Shown here: in pieces, positions 16,708 through 24,432 of the stretch
Layout of the letters: each line of letters starts with the position of its first letter
How positions within the stretch are numbered: the first letter of the stretch is position 1
Assembly: GCF_011058165.1 (NCBI RefSeq)
Contig: NZ_JAALEG010000019.1
Location: forward strand, 1-64,000
Source of the DNA: Rhodococcus aetherivorans
Lineage (GTDB): Bacteria; Actinomycetota; Actinomycetes; Mycobacteriales; Mycobacteriaceae
DNA: 64,000 nucleotides
Reading direction: 5' to 3'
Made by a program: the position numbers and the translations under genes
The notes under the pieces: model-generated
What the model was told of the DNA's origin: nothing
The model's input: the letters and a program-made list of their open reading frames with translations, nothing else
The model's database searches: none

Positions 16708-18417
16708 GTGAAGGTGCCGCTGCTCACGTCGTTCGAGGGCTATCGAGCCAACCAGATGGGACGTGACCTGCTGGCCGGCCTGACGGTGTGGGCGGTTCTG
16801 GTGCCCGAGGCCCTCGCGTACGCCACGATCGCCGGGGTGTCCCCGGTGATCGGCCTGTATGCCGCGCCCGCGGCGCTGCTCCTCTACGCGCTGTTCGGCA
16901 GCTCCCGGCACCTGGTGGTGGGGCCGATGGCGGCCACCGCGGCGCTTTCGGGTGCTGCTGTTGCCGGCATTTCCGGTGACGCCGATTCGGCAGCGCTGAC
17001 GGCCGGTCTGGCGCTGCTGGTCGGTGCGCTCGGGATTCTCGCGGGGCTGTTGCGTCTGGGGTTTCTGGCTTCCTTCATCTCCGAGCCGGTGCTGAAGGGG
17101 TTCATCGTCGGCTTGGCGCTGACGATCATCGTCGGCCAGCTCCCGAAGCTCTTCGGAGTCCCGAGGGGAGAGGGGGACTTCTTCGAAAAAGCCTGGCACC
17201 TGGTCACGTCGCTGGGTGGGACGAACGGCTGGACGTTGGCCGTCGGCGTCGGCTCCCTTGCGGTCGTACTGGTCCTGCACAGGGTGTCGCCCCGGCTGCC
17301 CGCACCGCTGGTCGCGGTCGTCCTGGGAATCGTCGCCGTCTCGGTCCTCGGCCTCGACGCCAAGGGAGTGGAGATCGTCGGGCGGATCGAAGGCGGGCTA
17401 CCTCCGCTCGGGCTCCCCGGCCTCCCTGGATCCGACTACGTCGCGCTGCTCGCGTCGGCGGCAGGGATCCTGCTGGTGGCGTTCGCCGAGGGCGTCGGAG
17501 CAGCCAAGAACTACGCCGCCAAGGAACACTACGAGATCGATCCGAACCAGGAGCTGCTCGGGGTGGGCACAGCGAACATCGGCGCGGGACTGTCCTCCGG
17601 GATGATCGTCAACGGGTCCCTGTCGAAGACCGCGGTCAACGTCTCGGCCGGGGCGGTGTCGCAGATCTCTGGCATCGTCGTGGCGGCGCTGACGGTGATG
17701 ACGCTGCTGTTCCTGACCGGTCTGTTCGCGAACCTGCCGGAGGCCACCCTCGCCGCCGTGGTGATCGCGGCCGTCACGAAGCTCGTCGACTTCCGGACGC
17801 TGCGCAAGTACGCGCGCCTGGCGACCCCGAGCCTGCGGCGGATCTACGGCGTCGCGGCGTACGCGGACTTCCTCGCCGCGGCGAGCGCCATGGTGGGTGT
17901 GCTGGTCTTCGACATCCTTCCCGGGCTCTTCCTCGGTGTCGCGGTGTCGGTCCTGCTCCTGCTGTTCCGGGCCTCGCGGCCCCACGTCGCCGAGCTGGGC
18001 CGCACACCGGACAAGAGCCGCTGGGTCGACCTGCAGCGCCATCCCGACGCGCTCACTGAGCCCGGAATCGTGGTGCTGCGGCCCGAGTCCGGCTTGATCT
18101 ACGCCAACGCCGACAACGTGGCAGCGGCCGTACGCGGCCATGTCCATGACGACACGCGGGCCGTCGTCCTCGACACCGCAGCTGTGCCGGGAATCGACAT
18201 CACCGCCGTCGAGATGCTGGACCGGCTGTATGCCGACCTCGAGCACCACCACATTCGGCTGCTCTTCGCCGGCGAGATCGGCCAGGTGCGCGACCTGCTC
18301 AGCGCGACCGGCATCGCCAGTGTCGTTACAGACGCACACTCGACCGTCGACGCGGCCGTCACCGCGGCCCGTCGCAAGCTCGACCACCCGCCGGACACCG
18401 ACCAGAAGTCGGCGTGA
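16708..18417 (+). CDS. SulP family anion transporter with STAS domain
   Basis: The 569-aa product from GTG 16708 has the SulP pattern: an N-terminal DLLAGLTVWAVLVPEALAYATIAG signature, about 12 membrane segments up to residue 430, and a cytoplasmic STAS domain (about 455-560) with VVLDTAAVPGIDITAVEML. It probably imports sulfate or another anion such as bicarbonate by proton or sodium symport; the substrate cannot be told from sequence. It is the first intact gene right of attR and is convergent with the DUF1254 gene, with a strong hairpin between. The ORF extends upstream to 16630 through the integrase relic, and GTG 16708 precedes the first typical SulP residues. Confidence 0.92.
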   Translation: MKVPLLTSFEGYRANQMGRDLLAGLTVWAVLVPEALAYATIAGVSPVIGLYAAPAALLLYALFGSSRHLVVGPMAATAALSGAAVAGISGDADSAALTAGLALLVGALGILAGLLRLGFLASFISEPVLKGFIVGLALTIIVGQLPKLFGVPRGEGDFFEKAWHLVTSLGGTNGWTLAVGVGSLAVVLVLHRVSPRLPAPLVAVVLGIVAVSVLGLDAKGVEIVGRIEGGLPPLGLPGLPGSDYVALLASAAGILLVAFAEGVGAAKNYAAKEHYEIDPNQELLGVGTANIGAGLSSGMIVNGSLSKTAVNVSAGAVSQISGIVVAALTVMTLLFLTGLFANLPEATLAAVVIAAVTKLVDFRTLRKYARLATPSLRRIYGVAAYADFLAAASAMVGVLVFDILPGLFLGVAVSVLLLLFRASRPHVAELGRTPDKSRWVDLQRHPDALTEPGIVVLRPESGLIYANADNVAAAVRGHVHDDTRAVVLDTAAVPGIDITAVEMLDRLYADLEHHHIRLLFAGEIGQVRDLLSATGIASVVTDAHSTVDAAVTAARRKLDHPPDTDQKSA

Positions 18418-18422
18418 CGTCT

Positions 18423-18454
18423 CTGACGGCCGGTGGAGAGGCACCGGCCGTCAG
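18423..18454. terminator. Bidirectional terminator hairpin
   Basis: A 13-bp perfect stem (CTGACGGCCGGTG / CACCGGCCGTCAG) with a 6-base loop lies just after the SulP stop, between two convergent genes. Confidence 0.75.
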
Positions 18455-18473
18455 GGCGGACCATTCCCGGTTG

Positions 18474-19904
18474 CTACGCGAGCGGTTCGGTGTCGGGCAG
18501 TCTCCATGTCTTGTCGAACCACGGTTCCAGCGGACCGTAGAGCCGGACTATCGCGAACCAGCTCTTGCCGGGCAGGGTCTGGATCCAGTTGCGGCTGCCC
18601 TCCGGCCGTTCGGGACCGAAGTGGACGTCGACTGAGCCGTCCGCGTTCGAGATCATGTCGCGGTCGCTGGCAACGGTGGGCCATTCCTGGTCGGTCTGCA
18701 GCATCGACCGGGTCTGGGTGTCGTAGACGACGATCGACCAGAAGGTGTTGACCGGCACGTTCGGCGGGACGTGCAGCCGGTAGGTCCTGCCGCCGTCGAA
18801 GTGCGCGTCGGTGGCGTCGACGAACGCCGTGACATACTGCGATCCGGCGCCGACCATCTCCGTCAGGTACGCCGGACTCGATCCGCTCCCTATGAAGCCG
18901 AGCGCGGCGGCGGTGTCGAGCATCGCGGCGCCATTGTCCTGGAACTGGTAACCGGCGAAGAGGAAGACCCGCCAGGCGCCGTCCGGGTAGTAGCGTGCCT
19001 CGGGCTGGCGGACCCGGTAGAGGAGCGCGCGGGCGGTCGCGTCGCCGACCGCGGCTGCCTCGGTCAGGATTGCCCGCATCCGCTCGTCGGGGTCGAACGG
19101 TTTGCCGTGCTGGATGCCGACGGCGGCGAACATCCCCAGCGTGACCGGGTCGGATGACTCCGGCAGCTCGGACTGCACCACCTCGTTGAGCAGCTCCCAG
19201 TACTGGTAGTCGGCGGCCGGGATGGTGACCCACGGCTCGAAGGAGACGTTCACGAATCGCATCGGCGGCGGGTCGTCGGCCTGAGCCAGCGGGTAAGCCC
19301 GGGTCTTCGCCTTGATCATGTCGGCGGCCGGATGCGGGTCGCCGTGCTCGTCGCGGAAACCGCGCGAGACGAGGCACATCCCGTAGCTACGGGACCGCAC
19401 CACGAAGTAGCCGTCCGGGACCTCGCCGTCGTATGCAGGCGGCAGGAACAGGTACTTGCCACCCTGGCCCTTGTCGGGTCCGGTCGCGCCGATGTCGACG
19501 ACCCAGCGCCCCCACGAGTCGTCGATCAGGCCGTACACGTCGGGCGGGGCGTCCAGGACGAGGGGTCCATCGTGGAGGTCGATCCACATGTAGAAGTACA
19601 CAACGGTCGTGTGCATCGCCGGTCCGACGGTGCACGGGTGGCACAGGTCCTCCCAGAGCGCCATCGTGGTGTTCGCCGGGCCCCAGCGCAGCAGCCCCCG
19701 GCGCCACGCCGCCCACGACACCGGATGCTGCGCCAGCAGGTACGCCTGCACCGCCCGCTGGAAGTCCAGGTTGTCGAACAGTGTCCGGGTCGTCTCGTCG
19801 TCCGGGACTCCGTCGAAGGACCGCAGCGTGCCCAACCGGGTGCGGACCTCGTCCGGCATCTCGATGCCGGGCGGAATCGGGGTGCTGTTCGCATGTGAGG
19901 TCAT
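18474..19904 (-). CDS. DUF1254/DUF1214 domain protein
   Basis: The 476-aa product starts at ATG 19904 with AGGAGG 5 bp upstream. It has the DUF1254 N-terminal half (ALWEDLCHPCTVGPAMHTTVVYFYMWIDL, YGLIDDSWGRWVVDIGATG) and the DUF1214 C-terminal half (TYRLHVPPNVPVNTFWSIVVYDTQTRSML, GSVDVHFGPERPEG, NWIQTLPGKSWFAIVRLYGP). These proteins are abundant in Rhodococcus and mycobacteria. Their biochemical role is unknown. No signal peptide is present, although many family members are exported. The gene appears intact and is not visibly linked to neighbours; it is convergent with SulP and followed upstream by 1 kb of decayed sequence. Confidence 0.88.
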   Translation of the reverse strand: MTSHANSTPIPPGIEMPDEVRTRLGTLRSFDGVPDDETTRTLFDNLDFQRAVQAYLLAQHPVSWAAWRRGLLRWGPANTTMALWEDLCHPCTVGPAMHTTVVYFYMWIDLHDGPLVLDAPPDVYGLIDDSWGRWVVDIGATGPDKGQGGKYLFLPPAYDGEVPDGYFVVRSRSYGMCLVSRGFRDEHGDPHPAADMIKAKTRAYPLAQADDPPPMRFVNVSFEPWVTIPAADYQYWELLNEVVQSELPESSDPVTLGMFAAVGIQHGKPFDPDERMRAILTEAAAVGDATARALLYRVRQPEARYYPDGAWRVFLFAGYQFQDNGAAMLDTAAALGFIGSGSSPAYLTEMVGAGSQYVTAFVDATDAHFDGGRTYRLHVPPNVPVNTFWSIVVYDTQTRSMLQTDQEWPTVASDRDMISNADGSVDVHFGPERPEGSRNWIQTLPGKSWFAIVRLYGPLEPWFDKTWRLPDTEPLA

Positions 19905-20075
19905 CGCGTCCTCCTGTGTCGATAGCCCTTGCCGAGATTCTCCGCCGCCGACCCGACGGCTCGCGCCACCCACTCAGGATGCGCCGTCTCTGCCCTCACT
20001 GTGTGCCGGATCGACGAGGGAACACGGGACGGCGTGGTACACCCGTCACGGTCTCGAGGTCGCCGGTTGTGGCAT
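19905..20075. other. Intergenic stretch with no recognised feature
   Basis: This stretch lies between the DUF1254 start and the DUF4268 relic. It holds the DUF1254 ribosome site (AGGAGG) and presumably its promoter. I see no gene, repeat or RNA in it. Confidence 0.4.
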
Positions 20076-20715
20076 TCATGAACCGCTGCCCTGGGTGGAA
20101 GGAGCGCACTCACCTGGGTGAGGCCGACCTGGAGGATGGTGACGGGTATCCCCGTAGCGCGTACGCACGACGCCGGGGATGTCATAGGTGCCGTCGAGCA
20201 GCTGCTGCAACCCACGCTGCCCAGCAGCCTGTCCAGGGTCCGGTACCTCACCGCCGGAAGGGCTTTTGCCCACATTCGCCCGAGCTCGCGCCTCCGAGGG
20301 GGCGCTCGCGACCGCCTCGAGGTCGTCGTCGAACAGCCGACCGAGCTGTCAGTGCGTTCGTTGAGCCAGTCGAGCGCGCTTCGGTGATCTTCACCGACCG
20401 TGTCGATACCCAAACGATGGCCGCGGCGTCGAAGCCGGCTGCGTACATCAGGCTCTGCCCAGGTGCCCGTGATCGGTTCGCTCGAGTTGGTTCTCGATGA
20501 CGACGGTGCGGCCGTTGTCGTCCTCCGCCTGGATGTCGAAGCAGAATTCGCCGACAGCGACCTGTGTGGACACGACCGTCAACGGCCGCTCGAGCTACTC
20601 AGCCGGGAGGTCGATGTTCTCGGCAAGCCAGGGCGTGAAATCACCTGCTTCTGACGTCCGGACACTGAGTGGGTCCGCGACTCGGCGCAGCCTTCCGAGG
20701 TCATTACCGTCCAGC
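20076..20715 (-). pseudogene. Degenerate DUF4268-type PD-(D/E)XK nuclease gene
   Basis: Read on the minus strand from about 20,715, three frames together give the N-terminus of a DUF4268-like nuclease: LGRLRRVADPLSV, FTPWLAENID, FCFDIQAEDDNGRTVVIENQLE (an Asp...Glu-Asn-Gln nuclease core), then MYAAGFDAAAIVWVS and HRSALDWLNERTD. A TAG interrupts it at 20,595-20,597, and frameshifts separate the last pieces near 20,450 and 20,400. Beyond 20,280 the frame continues to a stop at 20,076 but no longer resembles the family. Intact homologues occur in defence and mobile regions. The gene is dead. Confidence 0.7.
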
Positions 20716-20882
20716 TCCGTGGTTGCGATTGTGCGGGCGGCACCAGCCACCGGCGGCCGATTCTCCCAATCGAGGACCCGCCGCTTTTGAAAGGCACAGA
20801 AACGGGTAGGCGGAGTTCGCGAGGTTACCCCGGACTGGGAAGGCCCAGCTTCGGTCTGTTGCGGTCACCGGGAGAGGTAGAG

Positions 20883-21692
20883 ATGGGGTTCTGGCTCTAC
20901 AAGTGCAACGCCGCGGAAGGCGGGCCGTCCGGATATTACGGTGATTGGCTACGGGGCGTGTTCAGTCGAGGTGCACCTGTCGAGTGGGGCGGGGACTACT
21001 CGACGCTGTCGGGTGAGGTGTCCAAGCATCTCGCCGAAGAAGTGACGGCCGGGGACGTGGTGGCGGCCTATCAGACCGATTCGAAGTCCGTGGTCGGGTT
21101 CTGCACGGTCACCAAGCTGACTGGGGAGCCCGGCGTTCGCAGAATCTACTTGCAGCCCATCCACTGGCTGACGCCGGCGTTCCCGGTGCACGAGCGAAAA
21201 GCGGGGACGCCCCTGGAGAGCTCGAATGCAGTCAACGGCCCCGCGGCGTTCCGCGAACTGCCGGATGCCGAGATGCAGGCCCTCGTGACGCTCAGTGGCG
21301 CACCCGATCGTGTGCTCGAGGGCAAGCCCGCGAAGGACGGATGGCGTCCTGTTCCGATACGCGATCCCAGTGAATTGATTGTGCCCCTCGACGAGGTCTG
21401 GGCCGGCCACACCCGCGGCTACTACGGCCTGGAAGAGTCGTGGCGGCAGGACGGCGTGGTTCTCGCACCCAAGTCGGTGACGTTCTTCGCGAGCTTGGAC
21501 GATCTGCGGGACTACTTGCGGTGGAGGGTCGGGCAGTGGGAGGCGGACGGGTACGTGAGGACTGTCGGCGTGGAATTCCGAGCCACGGCGGCCCAACTCG
21601 TCGACGGTGACGAAGGCACCGGCGCAATGGTGACGTTGGAACCGTTCACCTACCGCGACACCCCTCCCGAGTTCGGAGGGACCGGCGACTGA
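20883..21692 (+). CDS. EVE/PUA-like domain protein
   Basis: ATG 20883 is chosen for the GAGAGG a few bases upstream; the frame is open back to 20787. The 269-aa product opens with GFWLYKCNAAEGGPSGYYGDW and contains VTAGDVVAAYQTDSKSVVGFCTV and RRIYLQPIHWL. That is the beta-barrel pattern of EVE/PUA-like proteins, which bind modified bases in DNA or RNA and are often linked to restriction and defence systems. The C-terminal half (about 165-269) is of unknown type, with aromatic residues (TRGYYGLEESW) and no clear nuclease core. It is the only intact plus-strand gene in the decayed zone, between the DUF4268 relic and the hsdR relic. The family call is from pattern only. Confidence 0.55.
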   Translation: MGFWLYKCNAAEGGPSGYYGDWLRGVFSRGAPVEWGGDYSTLSGEVSKHLAEEVTAGDVVAAYQTDSKSVVGFCTVTKLTGEPGVRRIYLQPIHWLTPAFPVHERKAGTPLESSNAVNGPAAFRELPDAEMQALVTLSGAPDRVLEGKPAKDGWRPVPIRDPSELIVPLDEVWAGHTRGYYGLEESWRQDGVVLAPKSVTFFASLDDLRDYLRWRVGQWEADGYVRTVGVEFRATAAQLVDGDEGTGAMVTLEPFTYRDTPPEFGGTGD

Positions 21693-21916
21693 CGCCCGGA
21701 GGTGCCGTTCCGTCGGTCTACCGCGTGGTCTTCCCCGCCCTCTCAGCCGCTCCGCAGTGAGGCCGGATGGACGGCACAGCGTACGGACTACACGGCCCGG
21801 CAGCCGTCCGGCGCTGCGCCGACTGCCCGACCCGATCCTCGAATCGTTCCGGCGGGTAACGAGTGCCGCTCGTTCGTCGCCCCCTCGGGTATGCGCCGGT
21901 CCCGCAGTGCCTGCTC
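21693..21916. other. Gap between EVE gene and hsdR relic
   Basis: I see no gene or conserved fragment here. Short open frames exist, but none resembles a protein or has a ribosome site. It probably contains the debris left where the rest of the second hsd operon was lost. Confidence 0.4.
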
Positions 21917-22192
21917 CGGTGACCACCCCGACTCGAGCGTGCGCAACGTCGTCACCTACATTCGGGACCGGCTCGAGGAGTCCGAGACCCTGCAGCAGGC
22001 GCAGACGGCACCATGCAGCCGTTCTCGGCGGGCCAGGACCTGCACAGTGAATTCCTCGCCGCGGTGATCGGGAGCTATGGACTCCTCGGCGGACCGGTCG
22101 GCGCAGATCCTCGACAACCAGAGGATTGTCGCAGAAGCTGCTGGTGGCGTTGCTTCCGACCGTCTATGAGCGCCTGAAGGGTGCAGTCCAGC
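21917..22192 (+). pseudogene. 3' end of a second hsdR (broken copy)
   Basis: The sequence follows the last 277 bp of the intact hsdR (13,329-13,605) closely, including HPDSSVRNVVT-IRDRLEESETLQQ and the LSQKLL-ALLP end. It contains a short deletion before the GCAGCCG run and single-base insertions (near 22,075 and 22,125) that break the frame. Nothing of the 5' part of hsdR remains. It stands in the same relation to the winged-helix gene as the intact hsdR does to its winged-helix relic. Confidence 0.9.
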
Positions 22193-22215
22193 ACTGTTCG
22201 CCTACTCGGAGAAAG

Positions 22216-23004
22216 TCAGTCGATGGCGTAGTAGCGGTGGTAGGTCCCGTAGCCGGTTGGTTTGCGTCCGATGACTCCGCGCGCGACCAGTCTTTGCAGC
22301 CGGTCCTCGGCCTCACGCCGGGTGATGAAGAGCGAACCGGCGACCGTGCCCTCCGACTGGAAGGCGTCGTTCTCGACGAACAACTCGAAGGTTTGCCGGT
22401 CGCGGTCGTCGTCGAGCCGAGCCTGTATCGCCCGACGATGGGACGGCTCGAGCAGCGCAGCGGCACGTGCACTCGACAAACGCTTGCGTCGGGAGACGAA
22501 CAGGTCGTAGGTCTCGCGGTCACGTCGGGTCGGTAGCAGGGCTTGCACCTCACGCCTGAAAGTCATGATCGCATCGAAGGGGTCGGGTTCCGCGGAGGGC
22601 ACCGTCTCGGACTCCTCGGCCGGGGTGCCGGCATTCATCGCCGCGGTGTCCCGAGGCTCGCTCTCGTCGACGTCGTTGACGTTGTCGATCGGGCGGTAGA
22701 TGCCGTCGGACAGTTGCTCGACCCGGCCCATCACGACAAGCATCGCGAGTCGTTCCAGGGCGTCCTCCGGGGTGATGCCCGATCTCCTGGCGAGGTACGT
22801 GACGGTCACCGGCTTCGGTCGAGCACGCACGATGTGCAGGGCTTCGAGTGCCGCGTCCTCCGAGCAACCGGCGGATTCTTCGTCCGGGACGTCATTCGGG
22901 GCGGGGCCGGCATCGTCAACGACGGGTGCGAGGCCCGCGAGGGCAGCGGCCGCGGCAGCGGATGGGTCGTCGTCCTCGATGCCGTTGGGCAGAGTGATTC
23001 TCAC
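22216..23004 (-). CDS. Double winged-helix protein of unknown function
   Basis: GTG 23004 is chosen because GAGGGA lies just upstream; the frame runs on to 23310. The 262-aa product begins with VRITLPNGIEDDDP and an Ala/Asp-rich linker. It then has a winged helix (about 65-125: AALEALHIVRARPKPVTVTYLARRSG..., ending GIYRPID) and a charged helical segment (RRDRETYDLFVSRRKRL). A second winged helix at the C-terminus includes GSLFITRREAEDRLQRLVARGVIGRK and ends TYHRYYAID. It looks like a DNA-binding regulator or adaptor. It was convergent with an hsdR gene at both of its copies, so it may belong to type I R-M loci of this lineage. No named family is recognised. Confidence 0.65.
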   Translation of the reverse strand: MRITLPNGIEDDDPSAAAAAALAGLAPVVDDAGPAPNDVPDEESAGCSEDAALEALHIVRARPKPVTVTYLARRSGITPEDALERLAMLVVMGRVEQLSDGIYRPIDNVNDVDESEPRDTAAMNAGTPAEESETVPSAEPDPFDAIMTFRREVQALLPTRRDRETYDLFVSRRKRLSSARAAALLEPSHRRAIQARLDDDRDRQTFELFVENDAFQSEGTVAGSLFITRREAEDRLQRLVARGVIGRKPTGYGTYHRYYAID

Positions 23005-23045
23005 GATTCCCTCTTCGTGACCCGGAGTGGCGCTGTCGTCGCCTG

Positions 23046-23258
23046 CTATGTCCAGCCGGGTCCACGCGAGTCGGGGGGCGAGACGAACTCGACGGGTACG
23101 TCGTTGACCACGTTTTCGGTGAACGAGAAGCTGCCGTCCTCGAAGTGGGTCGGTCTCGCCAGGCGCAGCAGTCTGCCGTCGTCGTAGACGCCCATCACCC
23201 GCCAATATTCCTCGGCCCACCAGACTCCTTGGCCGAGCCGCACTTCGCCGGGTCTCAC
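23046..23258 (-). CDS. Small conserved-looking protein (70 aa), partner of the winged-helix gene
   Basis: It starts at GTG 23258 with GGGAGG 5 bp upstream and stops at TAG 23,046-23,048, 41 bp before the winged-helix gene. The product is compact and aromatic (GVWWAEEYWRVMGVYDDGRLLRLARPTHFEDGSFSF), a predicted small beta-sheet fold. It has codon use typical of a real gene and a better ribosome site than most neighbours. Probably co-transcribed with the winged-helix gene. No family is recognised. Confidence 0.55.
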   Translation of the reverse strand: MRPGEVRLGQGVWWAEEYWRVMGVYDDGRLLRLARPTHFEDGSFSFTENVVNDVPVEFVSPPDSRGPGWT

Positions 23259-23319
23259 GGGGACCTCCCGGTCGGAATCGAGTTGCCGCCGTCGACAGGA
23301 GTATCGGCAATGTGCCCAG

Positions 23320-23927
23320 TTATGTTCCCGCGCTCATCGCGGCGACCAGGACCGGCAGGTCGTCCGCGACGACGAGGGACAGTGGGCTCTCGTGGGGCTT
23401 GCCGCTGTGCGTGATGATCAAGGCGGTCGGCGGGAGTCCGCCGTCGGCGGGTGGGGAGAGTTTCTTGAGGGCCTGCGGCACGGTCGTCTTGCGGGACAGA
23501 TGGATGGCTCGATCGTGGGGCTCGACGAACTCCGGTGCCGCGCCCACGGTCTCGCCTTCGACGATCTCGTCGGTGGCCAGGCGGTGTGCGAGCCAGCGTG
23601 CGATGCAGTTGGTGGTCAGCAGACCGCGGTAGGTGCGGTCGTCGCAGATGGGAAACTGCGAGTAGTGGTGGCGGCGGATCTCCTCGAGGACCGAGCGGAG
23701 CGGATCGTCGAGTCCGAAAGACGCGAGTGGGCGTTGCGGGCGTTACGCAGATCGGCGAACGCGCGCAACGCCGGCAGATCGAGCCGGGTGTGGTGTCGCC
23801 GCGCGTAGTCCTCGGCCATCCGGACGACGCCGGTCCGGCCGTCGTCGGTCTGGAGCTTCCATGTGAAATGGTTCTCGATCGCGGTGAACGCGGCCGGGAA
23901 TCGGATCGCACCGCTTACCTCGTCCAT
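23320..23927 (-). pseudogene. Frameshifted HEPN-like plus CBS-domain gene
   Basis: From ATG 23927 the frame reads VSGAIRFPAAFTAIENHF and ends in FADLRNARNAHS, a helical region with the Leu-Arg-Asn...His pattern of HEPN-like domains. Near 23,720 the reading passes to another frame: FGLDDPLRSVLEEIRRHHYSQFPIC, YRGLLTTNCIARWLAHRLA, then HLSRKTTVPQALKKLSPPADG and SLVVADDLPVLVAAMSAGT, a pair of CBS motifs. The span is 608 bp, not a multiple of three. The linker expected between HEPN and CBS is missing, so a deletion with frameshift is likely. Homologues with an intact HEPN-CBS layout occur in bacteria. A sequencing error is possible but would not explain the missing linker. Confidence 0.65.
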
Positions 23928-24432
23928 CACGTTCCATCTGCCTGAGACAGGTCTGCGCTTTCGCAGACGGGAGTGGGCATCGATGAGATGTGACGCGTCT
24001 GTGGGACTTCTATCCTCCGCCTTCGCGGATACGTACCGCCGATGGCCGCTCGGGGAGCCGGCAGCGCCGGCCGGGTGTCTCCGATCAGCACACCGCCTGA
24101 CCGACCACTCCCGGTTCGACCCTTCGGACCTGTTGTGGCCCAGACTGAACGGAGTCGCGAGATCGTGGTCGAACGGCGGAACCAGGCACGTCGCCGATTC
24201 TCGCCGTCGGGCCGTCCGGAGGTCGTACCGTCGAACTCACGGGCCGGTCGTGATGCCACCGGCCACGGGCAGAATCGAGGCTCGTCGTGCGACTTCGTGG
24301 TACCGCAACGTCGTCCGCCGGGGTGGCACCCGCTTTTCCGGGCATCGCCCTTTCCGTTGTGTCCGCCGCGGCCGCGGCAGCAGTCGGTGTCCGCGCGGGC
24401 GCGGCGGCATCAGGGTCGTCGCCCATGCCGAC
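23928..24432. other. 505-bp gap upstream of the MFS gene
   Basis: No gene is supported here. Long shadow frames cross it on both strands, but none resembles a protein. It is the border between the decayed zone and the intact chromosome, and should contain the MFS promoter. No TetR- or MarR-type palindrome was found by eye. Confidence 0.4.

Noticed and set aside
16474-17280. 268-codon minus-strand ORF ending in a GAEGFEP tail
   Set aside because: It is the reverse of the SulP gene plus the tRNA end; the GAEGFEP ending is the well-known artefact of reading a tRNA 3' end backwards. Only the short integrase relic in it is real.
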